A DNA stretch of 64,000 nt from JAKPAM01 sp047601745 (GTDB taxonomy: Bacteria; Pseudomonadota; Gammaproteobacteria; Burkholderiales; Burkholderiaceae_E): contig JASGIS010000001.1 in assembly GCA_047601745.1 (NCBI GenBank), positions 2,418,001-2,482,000 of the forward strand, in the 5' to 3' direction. The notes below the pieces were generated by a model. That model had not been told where the DNA came from, ran no database searches, and saw only the letters and a program-made list of their open reading frames with translations. Below are positions 44,040-52,250 of this stretch, in pieces (the first letter of the stretch is position 1; each line of letters opens with the position of its first letter). Both the position numbers and the translations under genes were made by a program.

Positions 44040-45632
44040 ATGAGCGCTGTTATCCCAACCCCCGGACACGCGGTCCACGACGACCATCATCACGACCACC
44101 CCCATGGCCTGCGTCGCTGGGTGATGGCGACGAACCACAAGGACATCGGCACGCTGTACATGTGGTTCTCGTTCGTGATGCTGATGGTCGGCGGCGTCAA
44201 CGCGCTGCTGCTGCGCTCCGAACTGTTCCAGCCGGGCCTGCAGATCATGGAGCCCGAGTTCTTCAATCAGCTCACGACGATGCACGGGCTGATCATGGTG
44301 TTCGGCGCGATCATGCCGGCGTTCGTCGGCTTCGCGAACTGGCAGATCCCGCTGATGATCGGCGCGTCGGACATGGCGTTCGCGCGGATGAACAACTTCA
44401 GCTTCTGGCTGCTGCCGGTCGCCGCATCGCTGCTGGTCGCGTCGTACTTCGTGCCGGGCGGCGCCACGGCCGCCGGCTGGACGCTGTACGCGCCGCTGTC
44501 GGTGCAGATGGGTCCGGGCATGGACCTGGCGATCTTCGCGGTCCACATCATGGGCGCCAGCTCGATCATGGGCTCGATCAACATCATCGTCACGATCCTG
44601 AACATGCGCGCGCCGGGCATGACGCTGATGAAGATGCCGATGTTCGTCTGGACCTGGCTGATCACCGCGTACCTGCTGATCGCCGTGATGCCGGTGCTCG
44701 CCGGCGCGATCACGATGGTGCTGACCGACCGCCACTTCGGCACGTCGTTCTTCAACGCGGCCGGCGGCGGCGATCCCGTGATGTACCAGCACATCTTCTG
44801 GTTCTTCGGGCACCCCGAGGTCTACATCATGATCCTGCCGGCGTTCGGCATCGTCAGCGAGATCATCCCGACCTTCGCCCGCAAGCGCCTGTTCGGCTAC
44901 AGCTCGATGGTCTACGCGACCTCGTCGATCGCGATCCTGTCGTTCATCGTCTGGGCGCACCACATGTTCACGACCGGCATGCCGGTCGCCGGCCAGTTGT
45001 TCTTCATGTACGCGACGATGCTGATCGCGGTGCCCACCGGCGTGAAGATCTTCAACTGGGTCGCCACGATGTGGCGCGGCTCGATGACGTTCGAGACGCC
45101 GATGCTGTTCGCGATCGGCTTCATCTTCGTGTTCACGATGGGCGGGCTGACCGGCGTCATCCTGTCGGTCGCGCCGCTGGACATCCAGTTGCACGACACC
45201 TACTACGTCGTCGCCCACTTCCACTACGTGCTGGTGGCCGGATCGCTGTTCGCGCTGTTCGGCGGCACCTATTACTGGCTGCCCAAGTGGACCGGCCACA
45301 TGTACAGCGAAGGTCTCGGCAAGCTGCATTTCTGGGCGTCGCTGATCACGTTCAACATCACGTTCTTCCCGATGCACTTCCTGGGCCTGGCCGGCATGCC
45401 CCGCCGCTATGCCGACTACCCGATGCAGTTCGCCGATTTCAACGCGATCGTCACGATCGGCGCGTTCGGCTTCGGGCTGTCGCAGCTGATCTTCCTGGTC
45501 GCCGTCATCAAGTGCATCAAGGGCGGCCCGAAAGCGACCGACCGCGTGTGGGAGAACGCCCACGGCCTGGAGTGGACGCTGCCGTCGCCGGCGCCGTTCC
45601 ACACGTTCGAAACCCCGCCGGTCGTCAAGTAA
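44040..45632 (+). CDS. coxA: Cytochrome c oxidase subunit I
   Basis: 530 residues, 12 membrane helices. Haem a and a3/CuB ligands in 'TTMHGLIMVF', 'WFFGHPEVYIMILPAFG', 'WAHHMF' and 'VAHFHYVLV'; D- and K-channel residues fit aa3 type ('GFANWQIPLMIGASDMAFAR' and 'GVKIFNWV'). The Tyr in 'HPEVY' is the crosslinked tyrosine. A His-rich N-terminal stretch precedes helix 1. Catalyses O2 reduction with proton pumping. Starts 37 bp after coxB. Confidence 0.98.
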   Translation: MSAVIPTPGHAVHDDHHHDHPHGLRRWVMATNHKDIGTLYMWFSFVMLMVGGVNALLLRSELFQPGLQIMEPEFFNQLTTMHGLIMVFGAIMPAFVGFANWQIPLMIGASDMAFARMNNFSFWLLPVAASLLVASYFVPGGATAAGWTLYAPLSVQMGPGMDLAIFAVHIMGASSIMGSINIIVTILNMRAPGMTLMKMPMFVWTWLITAYLLIAVMPVLAGAITMVLTDRHFGTSFFNAAGGGDPVMYQHIFWFFGHPEVYIMILPAFGIVSEIIPTFARKRLFGYSSMVYATSSIAILSFIVWAHHMFTTGMPVAGQLFFMYATMLIAVPTGVKIFNWVATMWRGSMTFETPMLFAIGFIFVFTMGGLTGVILSVAPLDIQLHDTYYVVAHFHYVLVAGSLFALFGGTYYWLPKWTGHMYSEGLGKLHFWASLITFNITFFPMHFLGLAGMPRRYADYPMQFADFNAIVTIGAFGFGLSQLIFLVAVIKCIKGGPKATDRVWENAHGLEWTLPSPAPFHTFETPPVVK

Positions 45633-45654
45633 CCTGCAGCCGGCCGCCGCTCCG

Positions 45655-45819
45655 ATGACCGATCCGCAAAAACGCCGCTCGAACCTGCGTACCGCGCTGA
45701 TCATGGCTTCGATCGCGGCCGTATTCTTCTTCGGCGTCATCGTGGATCACCTGATCGCGAACAAGCTCGGCAACGAGTCGGCGGCGGGCGCGGGTGCGTC
45801 GTCCGGAGCGCAGCGATGA
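45655..45819 (+). CDS. Cytochrome oxidase small assembly protein
   Basis: 54 residues: a basic N terminus ('MTDPQKRRSNLRTAL'), one membrane helix ('IMASIAAVFFFGVIVDHLI') and an Ala/Gly/Ser tail. Position between coxA and ctaG and the one-helix layout match the small oxidase assembly protein found in Burkholderiales. The stop overlaps the ctaG start (ATGA). Confidence 0.82.
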   Translation: MTDPQKRRSNLRTALIMASIAAVFFFGVIVDHLIANKLGNESAAGAGASSGAQR

Positions 45820-46571
45820 CCGCGCGTCCGCCGCGCGAAGCGTCCGCCGGTCCGCGCGACGCCCTGACCGCGACCGATCCGGCCGCGATCGGGTCGGCCG
45901 CGATCGGCTCCGCCGGCTCGTCCGCGACCGGCCCTAGCGGCCCGTCCGTGACCGGCTCAACCGGCCCGGCCGGCGGTGCGGCGTTCGGGCGGCTCAACTG
46001 GCAGATGCTGGGCAAGCTCGCGGTCGTCGTCACCGTGATGTTCGGCTTCGGCTGGGCGCTGGTGCCGATCTACCGGTCGATCTGCGAAGTGACGGGGCTG
46101 AACAATCTGACGCAGGTCGACAAGGGCGCGCAGGCGTTCGCCGCCAACACGCAGGTCGACCAGGCGCGCAGCGTCACCGTCGAATTCGACGCCAACGCGC
46201 GCGGACCGTGGCTGTTCAAGCCCGAGCAGACGTCGATGGACGTGCATCCGGGCGAACTCGTCACCGTCGTCTACGAAGTGCAGAACACGCTCGACGAGAC
46301 CGTGGCCGGGCAAGCGATTCCCAGCTACATCCCGAAGCAGTCCGAAGGCTATTTCCGCAAGATCGAATGCTTCTGTTTCCGGCAGCAGACGCTGGCGCCG
46401 CGCGAATCCCGGAAGTTCCCGGTCGTCTTCGTCATCGACCCGAAGCTGCCGGCGGACGTCGGAACGATCACCTTGTCGTATACGCTGTTCAAGGTCGAAG
46501 GGCCGGTCGGCAACGCCGCGCCGGCGGCCGGTTCTGGCGGCGGCACGGCCACGTCCGGGGCGGGGGCCTGA
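45816..46571 (+). CDS. ctaG: Cytochrome c oxidase assembly protein CtaG/Cox11
   Basis: 251 residues. Copper chaperone for the CuB site. One membrane helix ('LGKLAVVVTVMFGFGWALVP') and a periplasmic domain with the copper-binding 'ECFCF' and 'GYFRKIE'. The N-terminal 55 residues before the helix are Ala/Gly/Ser/Pro repeats not normally present, and the C-terminal 20 residues are also low complexity. Confidence 0.93.
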   Translation: MTARPPREASAGPRDALTATDPAAIGSAAIGSAGSSATGPSGPSVTGSTGPAGGAAFGRLNWQMLGKLAVVVTVMFGFGWALVPIYRSICEVTGLNNLTQVDKGAQAFAANTQVDQARSVTVEFDANARGPWLFKPEQTSMDVHPGELVTVVYEVQNTLDETVAGQAIPSYIPKQSEGYFRKIECFCFRQQTLAPRESRKFPVVFVIDPKLPADVGTITLSYTLFKVEGPVGNAAPAAGSGGGTATSGAGA

Positions 46572-46572
46572 C

Positions 46573-46785
46573 ATGAGCGATCTGCAACGGGCCGTCCAGC
46601 GCAAGGCATCGTTCCTGCAGACGGTCAAGGCCGTGGCCTGGGCCTTCTTCGGCGTGCGGCGCGGGGCCGCGCACGAGAACGACATCAACCAGTTGAACCC
46701 GGTGCACCTGATCATCATCGGCCTGATGATGGGCGGCGTGTTCATCGGCTCGCTGGTCATCATCATCAAACTGGTGCTGGCGTAG
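46573..46785 (+). CDS. DUF2970 family small membrane protein
   Basis: 70 residues with one C-terminal membrane helix ('HLIIIGLMMGGVFIGSLVII') after 'VKAVAWAFFGVRRG', the DUF2970 signature. Commonly encoded between ctaG and coxC; function unknown, presumably oxidase assembly. Confidence 0.88.
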   Translation: MSDLQRAVQRKASFLQTVKAVAWAFFGVRRGAAHENDINQLNPVHLIIIGLMMGGVFIGSLVIIIKLVLA

Positions 46786-46831
46786 CCGGGATCGAGACCT
46801 TTAGTCAAAAGAAAGAGTGGGAGTATCGACG

Positions 46832-47698
46832 ATGAGTGGCGCCACACAGACCTCCGCGCTGCACTATTTTGTGCCCGGGCCTTCCAAATGGCCGCTGTTC
46901 GGCGCGGTTTCGATGGTGTTCACGCTGTTCGGCGCGGCCGGGCTGGTCAACAGCACGTCCTGGGGGCTGCCGGTGCTGATCGTCGGCCTCGCGCTGTTCG
47001 CGTACGTGCTGATCGGCTGGTTCAGCGACGTCGCCAGGGAGTCCGAAGGCGGGCTGTACGGCAAGAACATCGATATCTCGTTCCGCTGGAGCATGAGCTG
47101 GTTCATCTTCTCGGAGGTGATGTTCTTCGCGGCGTTCTTCGGCGCGCTGTACTACGCCCGGTCGATCTCGATGCCCTGGCTCGCCGACATCGATCACCGC
47201 GCCGTGCTGTGGCCCGACTTCACCGCGAGCTGGCCGAACCTCGGACCGGCTGAGCTCGTCGACAAGTTCCAGAAGATGGGACCGTTCCCGCTGCCGACGA
47301 TCAACACGCTGCTGCTGCTGACGTCCGGCGTGACGCTGACGATCGCCCACCACGCGCTGATCGCCAATCACCGCGGTTCGCTGAAGTTCTGGCTGCTGAT
47401 CACGATCCTGCTGGGCATCACGTTCCTCGGCTGCCAGGTCTACGAGTACATCCACGCGTACCACGAACTGAACCTGAAGCTGACCTCGGGCATCTACGGT
47501 TCGACGTTCTTCATGCTGACGGGCTTCCACGGCTTCCACGTGACGGTCGGCGCGCTGATGCTGCTGGTCGTCTGGCTGCGCGTGCTCAGGGGGCATTTCA
47601 CGCCGGATCACCATTTCGCGTTCGAAGGCGCGGCCTGGTACTGGCACTTCGTCGACGTGGTCTGGCTCGGTCTGTACGTCGTCGTCTACTGGCTGTGA
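46832..47698 (+). CDS. coxC: Cytochrome c oxidase subunit III
   Basis: 288 residues, seven membrane helices. 'WSMSWFIFSEVMFFAAFFGA', 'NTLLLLTSGVTLTIAHHALI', 'FFMLTGFHGFHVTVGALML' and 'WYWHFVDVVWLGLYVVVYW' are conserved. The ATG at 46832 has GGGAG upstream; the GTG at 46817 is in frame. Last structural subunit of the operon. Confidence 0.96.
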   Translation: MSGATQTSALHYFVPGPSKWPLFGAVSMVFTLFGAAGLVNSTSWGLPVLIVGLALFAYVLIGWFSDVARESEGGLYGKNIDISFRWSMSWFIFSEVMFFAAFFGALYYARSISMPWLADIDHRAVLWPDFTASWPNLGPAELVDKFQKMGPFPLPTINTLLLLTSGVTLTIAHHALIANHRGSLKFWLLITILLGITFLGCQVYEYIHAYHELNLKLTSGIYGSTFFMLTGFHGFHVTVGALMLLVVWLRVLRGHFTPDHHFAFEGAAWYWHFVDVVWLGLYVVVYWL

Positions 47699-47739
47699 GC
47701 CGCTGCGGCCGCCGGCGACCCGCGACCTGATCGGTTCGT

Positions 47740-47754
47740 CCCCGTTATACGGGG
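47740..47754 (+). terminator. Weak hairpin after coxC
   Basis: CCCCGT-TAT-ACGGGG, a 6-bp perfect stem without a T-run. It could reduce read-through into the SURF1 gene; not a canonical terminator. Confidence 0.25.
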
Positions 47755-47823
47755 CGGGGCGCCGCCGGCCGATCCTTCCTCCCGCGATGGTGTCTGTCGC
47801 TTGGTAGCTGTCGCTTCATTCCG

Positions 47824-48591
47824 GTGCGGTCGCTGATGGCCTGGCTTCGCCGCATCGCGCCCACCGTCGCCGCGCTGTTCGTGATCGGGCTGACGGTATC
47901 GCTGGGCAACTGGCAGGTGCGCCGCGCCCACGAGAAGGAGGCGATCGCGCAGCGCCAGCAGCAGGCGCGTTCGCTGCCGCCGCTGCCGTTGAACACGCTG
48001 CCGCCGGCCGAGGCCGGACGGATGCCCGATCCGTCGCGGCGCATCGCCGCGTTCGGCCGCTTCCTGCCGGACAAGTCGATCCTGATCGACAACCGCACGC
48101 ACGACGGCATCGCGGGCTTCCATCTGCTGACGCCGATCCGGCTCGATGACGAGCCCGGTTCGCCGGCCGGGCGCCCTCGCATCGTACTCGTGCTGCGCGG
48201 CTGGGTGGCCGGCCATCCGGCCGATCGCTGGGCCTGGCCGGACTTTCGCACGCCCGACGGACGCGTCGAGATCGAGGGCGAACCGCAGGCGGAGTTGCCG
48301 CAGTCGCTGCAACTGGGCCGCGAGTCGGCGCCAGGGCCCGGCGATCGGATCTGGCAGTTCTTTTCCGTCGACAAGTACGAGCATTGGTCGGGCCTGTCCG
48401 TCGAGCCGTTTATCATTCGACAAACCTCGAACCTCGATGACGGCCTGATCCGGGACTGGCCCCAGGCCGGCTCGGACGTCGATCGTCACTACGGCTACGC
48501 GTTCCAGTGGTACGGGATGGCCGTCGTCACCGTGGTGTTGTGGATTTGGTACGGACGCCGCCGCCGATCGCGGGGCGGGGATCGCCTTTGA
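47824..48591 (+). CDS. SURF1 family cytochrome oxidase biogenesis protein
   Basis: About 255 residues (GTG 47824; ATG 47836 also possible). N-terminal helix ('VAALFVIGLTVSLGNWQV') with the family 'LGNWQ' motif, a periplasmic domain ('GRFLPDKSILIDNRTHDGIAGFH', viewed as residues about 79-101; 'WQFFSVDKY') and a C-terminal helix ('YGYAFQWYGMAVVTVVLWI'). Assists haem a insertion into subunit I. Genes that usually follow (ctaA, ctaB, sco) are absent; an rfb operon begins 81 bp downstream. Confidence 0.9.
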   Translation: MRSLMAWLRRIAPTVAALFVIGLTVSLGNWQVRRAHEKEAIAQRQQQARSLPPLPLNTLPPAEAGRMPDPSRRIAAFGRFLPDKSILIDNRTHDGIAGFHLLTPIRLDDEPGSPAGRPRIVLVLRGWVAGHPADRWAWPDFRTPDGRVEIEGEPQAELPQSLQLGRESAPGPGDRIWQFFSVDKYEHWSGLSVEPFIIRQTSNLDDGLIRDWPQAGSDVDRHYGYAFQWYGMAVVTVVLWIWYGRRRRSRGGDRL

Positions 48592-48672
48592 TCGGGCTCG
48601 GCCCGCGCGCCGCCGTTTCCGGCCGCGCGCCGCGGCATCGTTGTGCAAGGATTTCCCAGGAGGAATGCAACC

Positions 48673-49737
48673 GTGATCGTCGTAACCGGAGGGGCCGGCT
48701 TCATCGGCTCGAATTTCGTGCTCGATTGGCTGGCGTCGTCGGATGAGCCCATCGTCACGGTGGATCTGCTGACCTATGCCGGCAACCGCGACAACCTGAA
48801 GCCGCTCGACGGCGATCCGCGCCATCAACTGCTGCAGGTCGACATCTGCGACCGGGCCGCGATCGACCGGATCCTGGCCGAGCACCAGCCGCGCGCGGTG
48901 CTGCACTTCGCCGCCGAGAGCCACGTCGACCGCTCGATCCTCGGCCCGTCGGCGTTCATCAGGACCAACGTCGAAGGCACGTTCACGCTGCTCGAGGCCG
49001 CGCGCGCCTACTGGTCGGCGCTGCCGGCCGATCGCCAGGCGGCGTTCCGCTTCCTGCACGTGTCGACCGACGAGGTCTACGGCTCGCTGGGGCCGAACGA
49101 TGCGCCGTTCGTCGAGACCCGTGCCTACGAGCCCAACAGCCCTTATAGCGCGTCCAAGGCGGCTTCCGACCATCTGGTACGGGCCTGGCACCATACCTAT
49201 GGCCTGCCGGTGCTGACGACCAACTGCTCGAACAACTACGGCCCGCTGCAGTTCCCCGAGAAGCTGATCCCGCTGATGATCGTCAAGGCCACGGCCGGCG
49301 AAGCGCTGCCGGTCTACGGCGACGGCATGAACGTGCGCGACTGGCTGTACGTCACCGATCACTGCTCGGCGATCCGCGAGGTGCTGGCCCACGGCCGCCT
49401 CGGCGAGACCTACAACGTCGGCGGCTGGAACGAGAAGCCGAACATCGACATCGTCCACACGATCTGCCGCCTGCTCGACGAGCTGCGGCCCGATCCGAAA
49501 GGGTCGTACGCGCGGCTGATCACGCACGTCAAGGATCGCCCCGGCCACGACCGCCGCTATGCGATCGACGCGCGCAAGATCGAGCGCGAGCTCGGCTGGC
49601 GTCCGGTCGAGACCTTCGAGACCGGCATCCGCAAGACGATCGAATGGTATCTGGCGAACGAGGCCTGGGTCGCGCGCATCACGTCCGGTGCCTATCGCGA
49701 CTGGCTCGACGACAACTACGGCAAGCGGGGGGCCTGA
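48673..49737 (+). CDS. rfbB: dTDP-glucose 4,6-dehydratase
   Basis: 354 residues from GTG 48673, placed by the AGGAGG 8 bp upstream; the frame is open back to 48643. Extended SDR enzyme: 'VTGGAGFIGSNFVLDW', 'LHFAAESHVDRSI', 'VSTDEVYGSLG' and catalytic 'YSASKAASDH'. Second step of dTDP-L-rhamnose synthesis. First gene of rfbBACD. Confidence 0.96.
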   Translation: MIVVTGGAGFIGSNFVLDWLASSDEPIVTVDLLTYAGNRDNLKPLDGDPRHQLLQVDICDRAAIDRILAEHQPRAVLHFAAESHVDRSILGPSAFIRTNVEGTFTLLEAARAYWSALPADRQAAFRFLHVSTDEVYGSLGPNDAPFVETRAYEPNSPYSASKAASDHLVRAWHHTYGLPVLTTNCSNNYGPLQFPEKLIPLMIVKATAGEALPVYGDGMNVRDWLYVTDHCSAIREVLAHGRLGETYNVGGWNEKPNIDIVHTICRLLDELRPDPKGSYARLITHVKDRPGHDRRYAIDARKIERELGWRPVETFETGIRKTIEWYLANEAWVARITSGAYRDWLDDNYGKRGA

Positions 49738-49740
49738 GCG

Positions 49741-50673
49741 ATGACGCAAACCTTCAATCGGCGGGTCACCGACCGCCAGCAGACGCCGGTGTCGGACCGG
49801 CGCGGGATCGTGCTGGCCGGCGGCGCCGGCACGCGGCTGCATCCTTGCACGCTGGCCGTCTCCAAGCAGTTGATGCCGGTCTACGACAAGCCGATGATCT
49901 ACTACCCGGTGACCACGCTGATGCTGGCCGGCATCCGGGAGATCCTGATCATCTCGACGCCGCAGGACACGCCGCGCTTCGAGCAACTGCTCGGCGACGG
50001 GCAGGACTGGGGCGTGCGCTTCCAGTACGCGGTGCAGCCCGAGCCCAACGGCCTCGCGCAGGCCTTCGTCATCGGCGAGTCGTTCGTCGGCGACAAGCCC
50101 AGCGCGCTCGTGCTCGGCGACAACCTGTTCTACGGGCACCAGCTCGCGACCGACCTGGTGGCCGCCGGCGCGCGCGGCAGCGGCGCGACGGTGTTCGCCT
50201 ACGCGGTGACCGACCCCGAGCGCTACGGCGTCGTCGAGTTCGACGCCAACGGCCGCGCGATCAGCCTCGAGGAAAAGCCGTCGGCGCCCAAGAGCCGCTA
50301 CGCGGTGACCGGCCTGTATTTCTACGATCAGCAAGTCTGCGGCCTGGCGCGCGACCTGAAGCCATCGGCGCGCGGCGAGTACGAGATCACCGACCTGAAC
50401 CGCCTGTATCTCGAACGCGGCCAGCTCGACGTGCAGGTGATGGGGCGCGGCCACGCGTGGCTCGACACCGGCACGCACGAGTCGCTGCTGGCGGCCGGCC
50501 AGTTCATCCAGACCGTCGAGCAGCGGCAGGGCCTGAAGATCGGCAGCCCCGAGGAAGTCGCCTGGCGCCAGGGCTGGATCGACGACCAGCAACTGGGCAA
50601 GCTGGCCAAGCGGCTCGGCAAGAGCAGCTACGGCAAGTATCTCGAGTCGCTTCCCGGCGAAAGGATTTTTTGA
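49741..50673 (+). CDS. rfbA: Glucose-1-phosphate thymidylyltransferase
   Basis: 310 residues. Nucleotidyltransferase: 'GIVLAGGAGTRLHPCTLAVS', 'KQLMPVYDKPMIYYP', 'LVLGDNLFYG' and 'GRGHAWLDTGTHESL'. Makes dTDP-glucose from glucose-1-phosphate and dTTP. A 20-residue N-terminal extension precedes the fold. Only 3 bp after rfbB. Confidence 0.96.
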   Translation: MTQTFNRRVTDRQQTPVSDRRGIVLAGGAGTRLHPCTLAVSKQLMPVYDKPMIYYPVTTLMLAGIREILIISTPQDTPRFEQLLGDGQDWGVRFQYAVQPEPNGLAQAFVIGESFVGDKPSALVLGDNLFYGHQLATDLVAAGARGSGATVFAYAVTDPERYGVVEFDANGRAISLEEKPSAPKSRYAVTGLYFYDQQVCGLARDLKPSARGEYEITDLNRLYLERGQLDVQVMGRGHAWLDTGTHESLLAAGQFIQTVEQRQGLKIGSPEEVAWRQGWIDDQQLGKLAKRLGKSSYGKYLESLPGERIF

Positions 50674-50675
50674 GG

Positions 50676-51242
50676 ATGCACGCGATCTCCACTCCGATTC
50701 CCGACCTGATCGTCATCGAGCCGAAGGTGTTCGGCGACGAGCGCGGGTTCTTCTTCGAGAGCTTCAACGAGCGGGTGTTCGCCGAGCTGACCGGCCGGCC
50801 GGCGCCGAGCTTCGTGCAGGACAACCACTCGCGCAGCGCGCGCGGCGTGCTCAGGGGCCTGCACTACCAGATCCAGCAGGCGCAGGGCAAACTCGTGCGC
50901 TGCGTGCGCGGCTCGGTCTACGACGTCGCGCTGGACCTGCGCAAAGGCTCGCCGACCTTCGGCCGCTGGCACGCGGTCGAGCTGAGCGAGGACAACCACC
51001 GGATGTTCTGGGTGCCGGCCGGGTTCGCGCACGGCTTCGTCGTCACGTCGCCGGTCGCCGAGTTCCTGTACAAGACCACCGACTACTGGGCGCCGCCGCA
51101 CGAGCGCTGCATCGCCTGGGACGACCCGGACCTGGCGATCGACTGGCCGCTGGACGGCATCGAACCGCAGTTGTCGGCCAAGGACAAGCTCGGCGTGCGG
51201 CTGCGCGACGCCGAGGTCTATCCGGCCGGCTGGACCGCATGA
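50676..51242 (+). CDS. rfbC: dTDP-4-dehydrorhamnose 3,5-epimerase
   Basis: 188 residues. Cupin-type epimerase: 'GDERGFFFESFNERVF', 'FVQDNHSRSARGVLRGLHYQ' with the catalytic His, and 'VPAGFAHGFVV'. Third step of dTDP-rhamnose synthesis. The ATG at 50676 lies just after the rfbA stop. Confidence 0.96.
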   Translation: MHAISTPIPDLIVIEPKVFGDERGFFFESFNERVFAELTGRPAPSFVQDNHSRSARGVLRGLHYQIQQAQGKLVRCVRGSVYDVALDLRKGSPTFGRWHAVELSEDNHRMFWVPAGFAHGFVVTSPVAEFLYKTTDYWAPPHERCIAWDDPDLAIDWPLDGIEPQLSAKDKLGVRLRDAEVYPAGWTA

Positions 51243-51253
51243 GGGGCGCGCCG

Positions 51254-52144
51254 ATGAAACTGCTCGTCGTGGGGGCCGCCGGACAGGTGGGCTGGGAACT
51301 GCAGCGCTCGCTGCAGCCGTTGGGCACGGTGATCGCCGCGCGCCGCCAGGACCTCGACCTGTCGCGGCCCGAGACGCTGGGGGCGCGGATCGACGAGCTG
51401 GCGCCCGACGTCATCGTCAACGCCGGTGCGTACACGGCCGTCGACAAGGCCGAGACCGAGGAGCCCCTCGCGCACCGCGTCAACGCCGAGGCGCCGGGCG
51501 AACTGGCGCGCGCCGCCCGCCGCCGCGGCGCGCTGCTCGTCCATTACTCGACCGACTACGTGTTCGACGGCAGCCAGCCGACGCCTTATCGCGAGACCGA
51601 TCCGACCTGTCCGCTCAATGTCTACGGCCGCACGAAGCTGGCCGGCGAACAGGCGATCGCGCAGGCGGGCGGCGACTGGCTGGTTTTCCGCACGACCTGG
51701 GTCTACGCGTCGCGCGGCGGCAATTTCGCGCGCACGATCCTGCGGCTGGCCGCCGAGCGCGACAAGCTGTCGATCGTCGCCGACCAGTTCGGCGCGCCGA
51801 CCTCGGCGCGCTTCCTGGCCGACGCCACCGCGCAGATCGTCGCGCAGGCGGGCGTCGAGCGCCGCCAGCAGCGCTTCGCATCGGGGCTGTATCACCTGAG
51901 CGCCGGCGGACGGACGTCCTGGCACGGTTTCGCGTGCGCGCTGATCGACGGCGCGCGCGCGCGCGGACAGACGTTGAAGGTCGGCGAGGTCACCGGCATC
52001 CCGGCCGAGCAGTATCCGACGCCGGCGCGCCGGCCGGCCAATTCGCTGCTGTCGCACGAGGCGCTGACCGCGCGGTTCGGCATCGAGCCGCCGCCGTGGC
52101 AAGCGGGCGCCGAGCTGGTTCTCGGCGAGTTGTTTCCGGGTTGA
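51254..52144 (+). CDS. rfbD: dTDP-4-dehydrorhamnose reductase
   Basis: 296 residues from ATG 51254 (GAGGGG upstream); ATG 51239 overlapping the rfbC stop is possible. SDR: 'LLVVGAAGQVGWELQRSLQP', 'NAGAYTAVDKAE', 'STDYVFDG' and catalytic 'YGRTKLAGEQAI'. Last step to dTDP-L-rhamnose. Convergent with the EPS operon. Confidence 0.95.
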   Translation: MKLLVVGAAGQVGWELQRSLQPLGTVIAARRQDLDLSRPETLGARIDELAPDVIVNAGAYTAVDKAETEEPLAHRVNAEAPGELARAARRRGALLVHYSTDYVFDGSQPTPYRETDPTCPLNVYGRTKLAGEQAIAQAGGDWLVFRTTWVYASRGGNFARTILRLAAERDKLSIVADQFGAPTSARFLADATAQIVAQAGVERRQQRFASGLYHLSAGGRTSWHGFACALIDGARARGQTLKVGEVTGIPAEQYPTPARRPANSLLSHEALTARFGIEPPPWQAGAELVLGELFPG

Positions 52145-52218
52145 ACGCCGTTCGGGGTTGGACTCCGCCCCGAGTTGAGCGCCATCCCGGGTTGAGCAAC
52201 GTCCCGGGGGTGAGCACC

Positions 52219-52239
52219 GGGCGCCCGGGAAGGGCGCCC
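52219..52239. terminator. Candidate hairpin between convergent rfbD and EPS operon
   Basis: GGGCGCCC (52219-52226) repeated at 52232-52239; the unit is its own reverse complement, so an 8-bp stem with a 5-base loop forms. No T-run on either side. Preceded by three decayed copies of a cgggttgagc-like unit (about 52154-52215). Confidence 0.35.
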
Positions 52240-52250
52240 ATCATCCGGCT

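Noticed and set aside
43917..45740. 607-residue minus-strand open frame opposite coxA
   Set aside because: Antisense shadow; coxA is unambiguous on the plus strand.
47686..50592. 968-residue minus-strand open frame opposite SURF1, rfbB and rfbA
   Set aside because: Crosses three certain plus-strand genes and has no domain.
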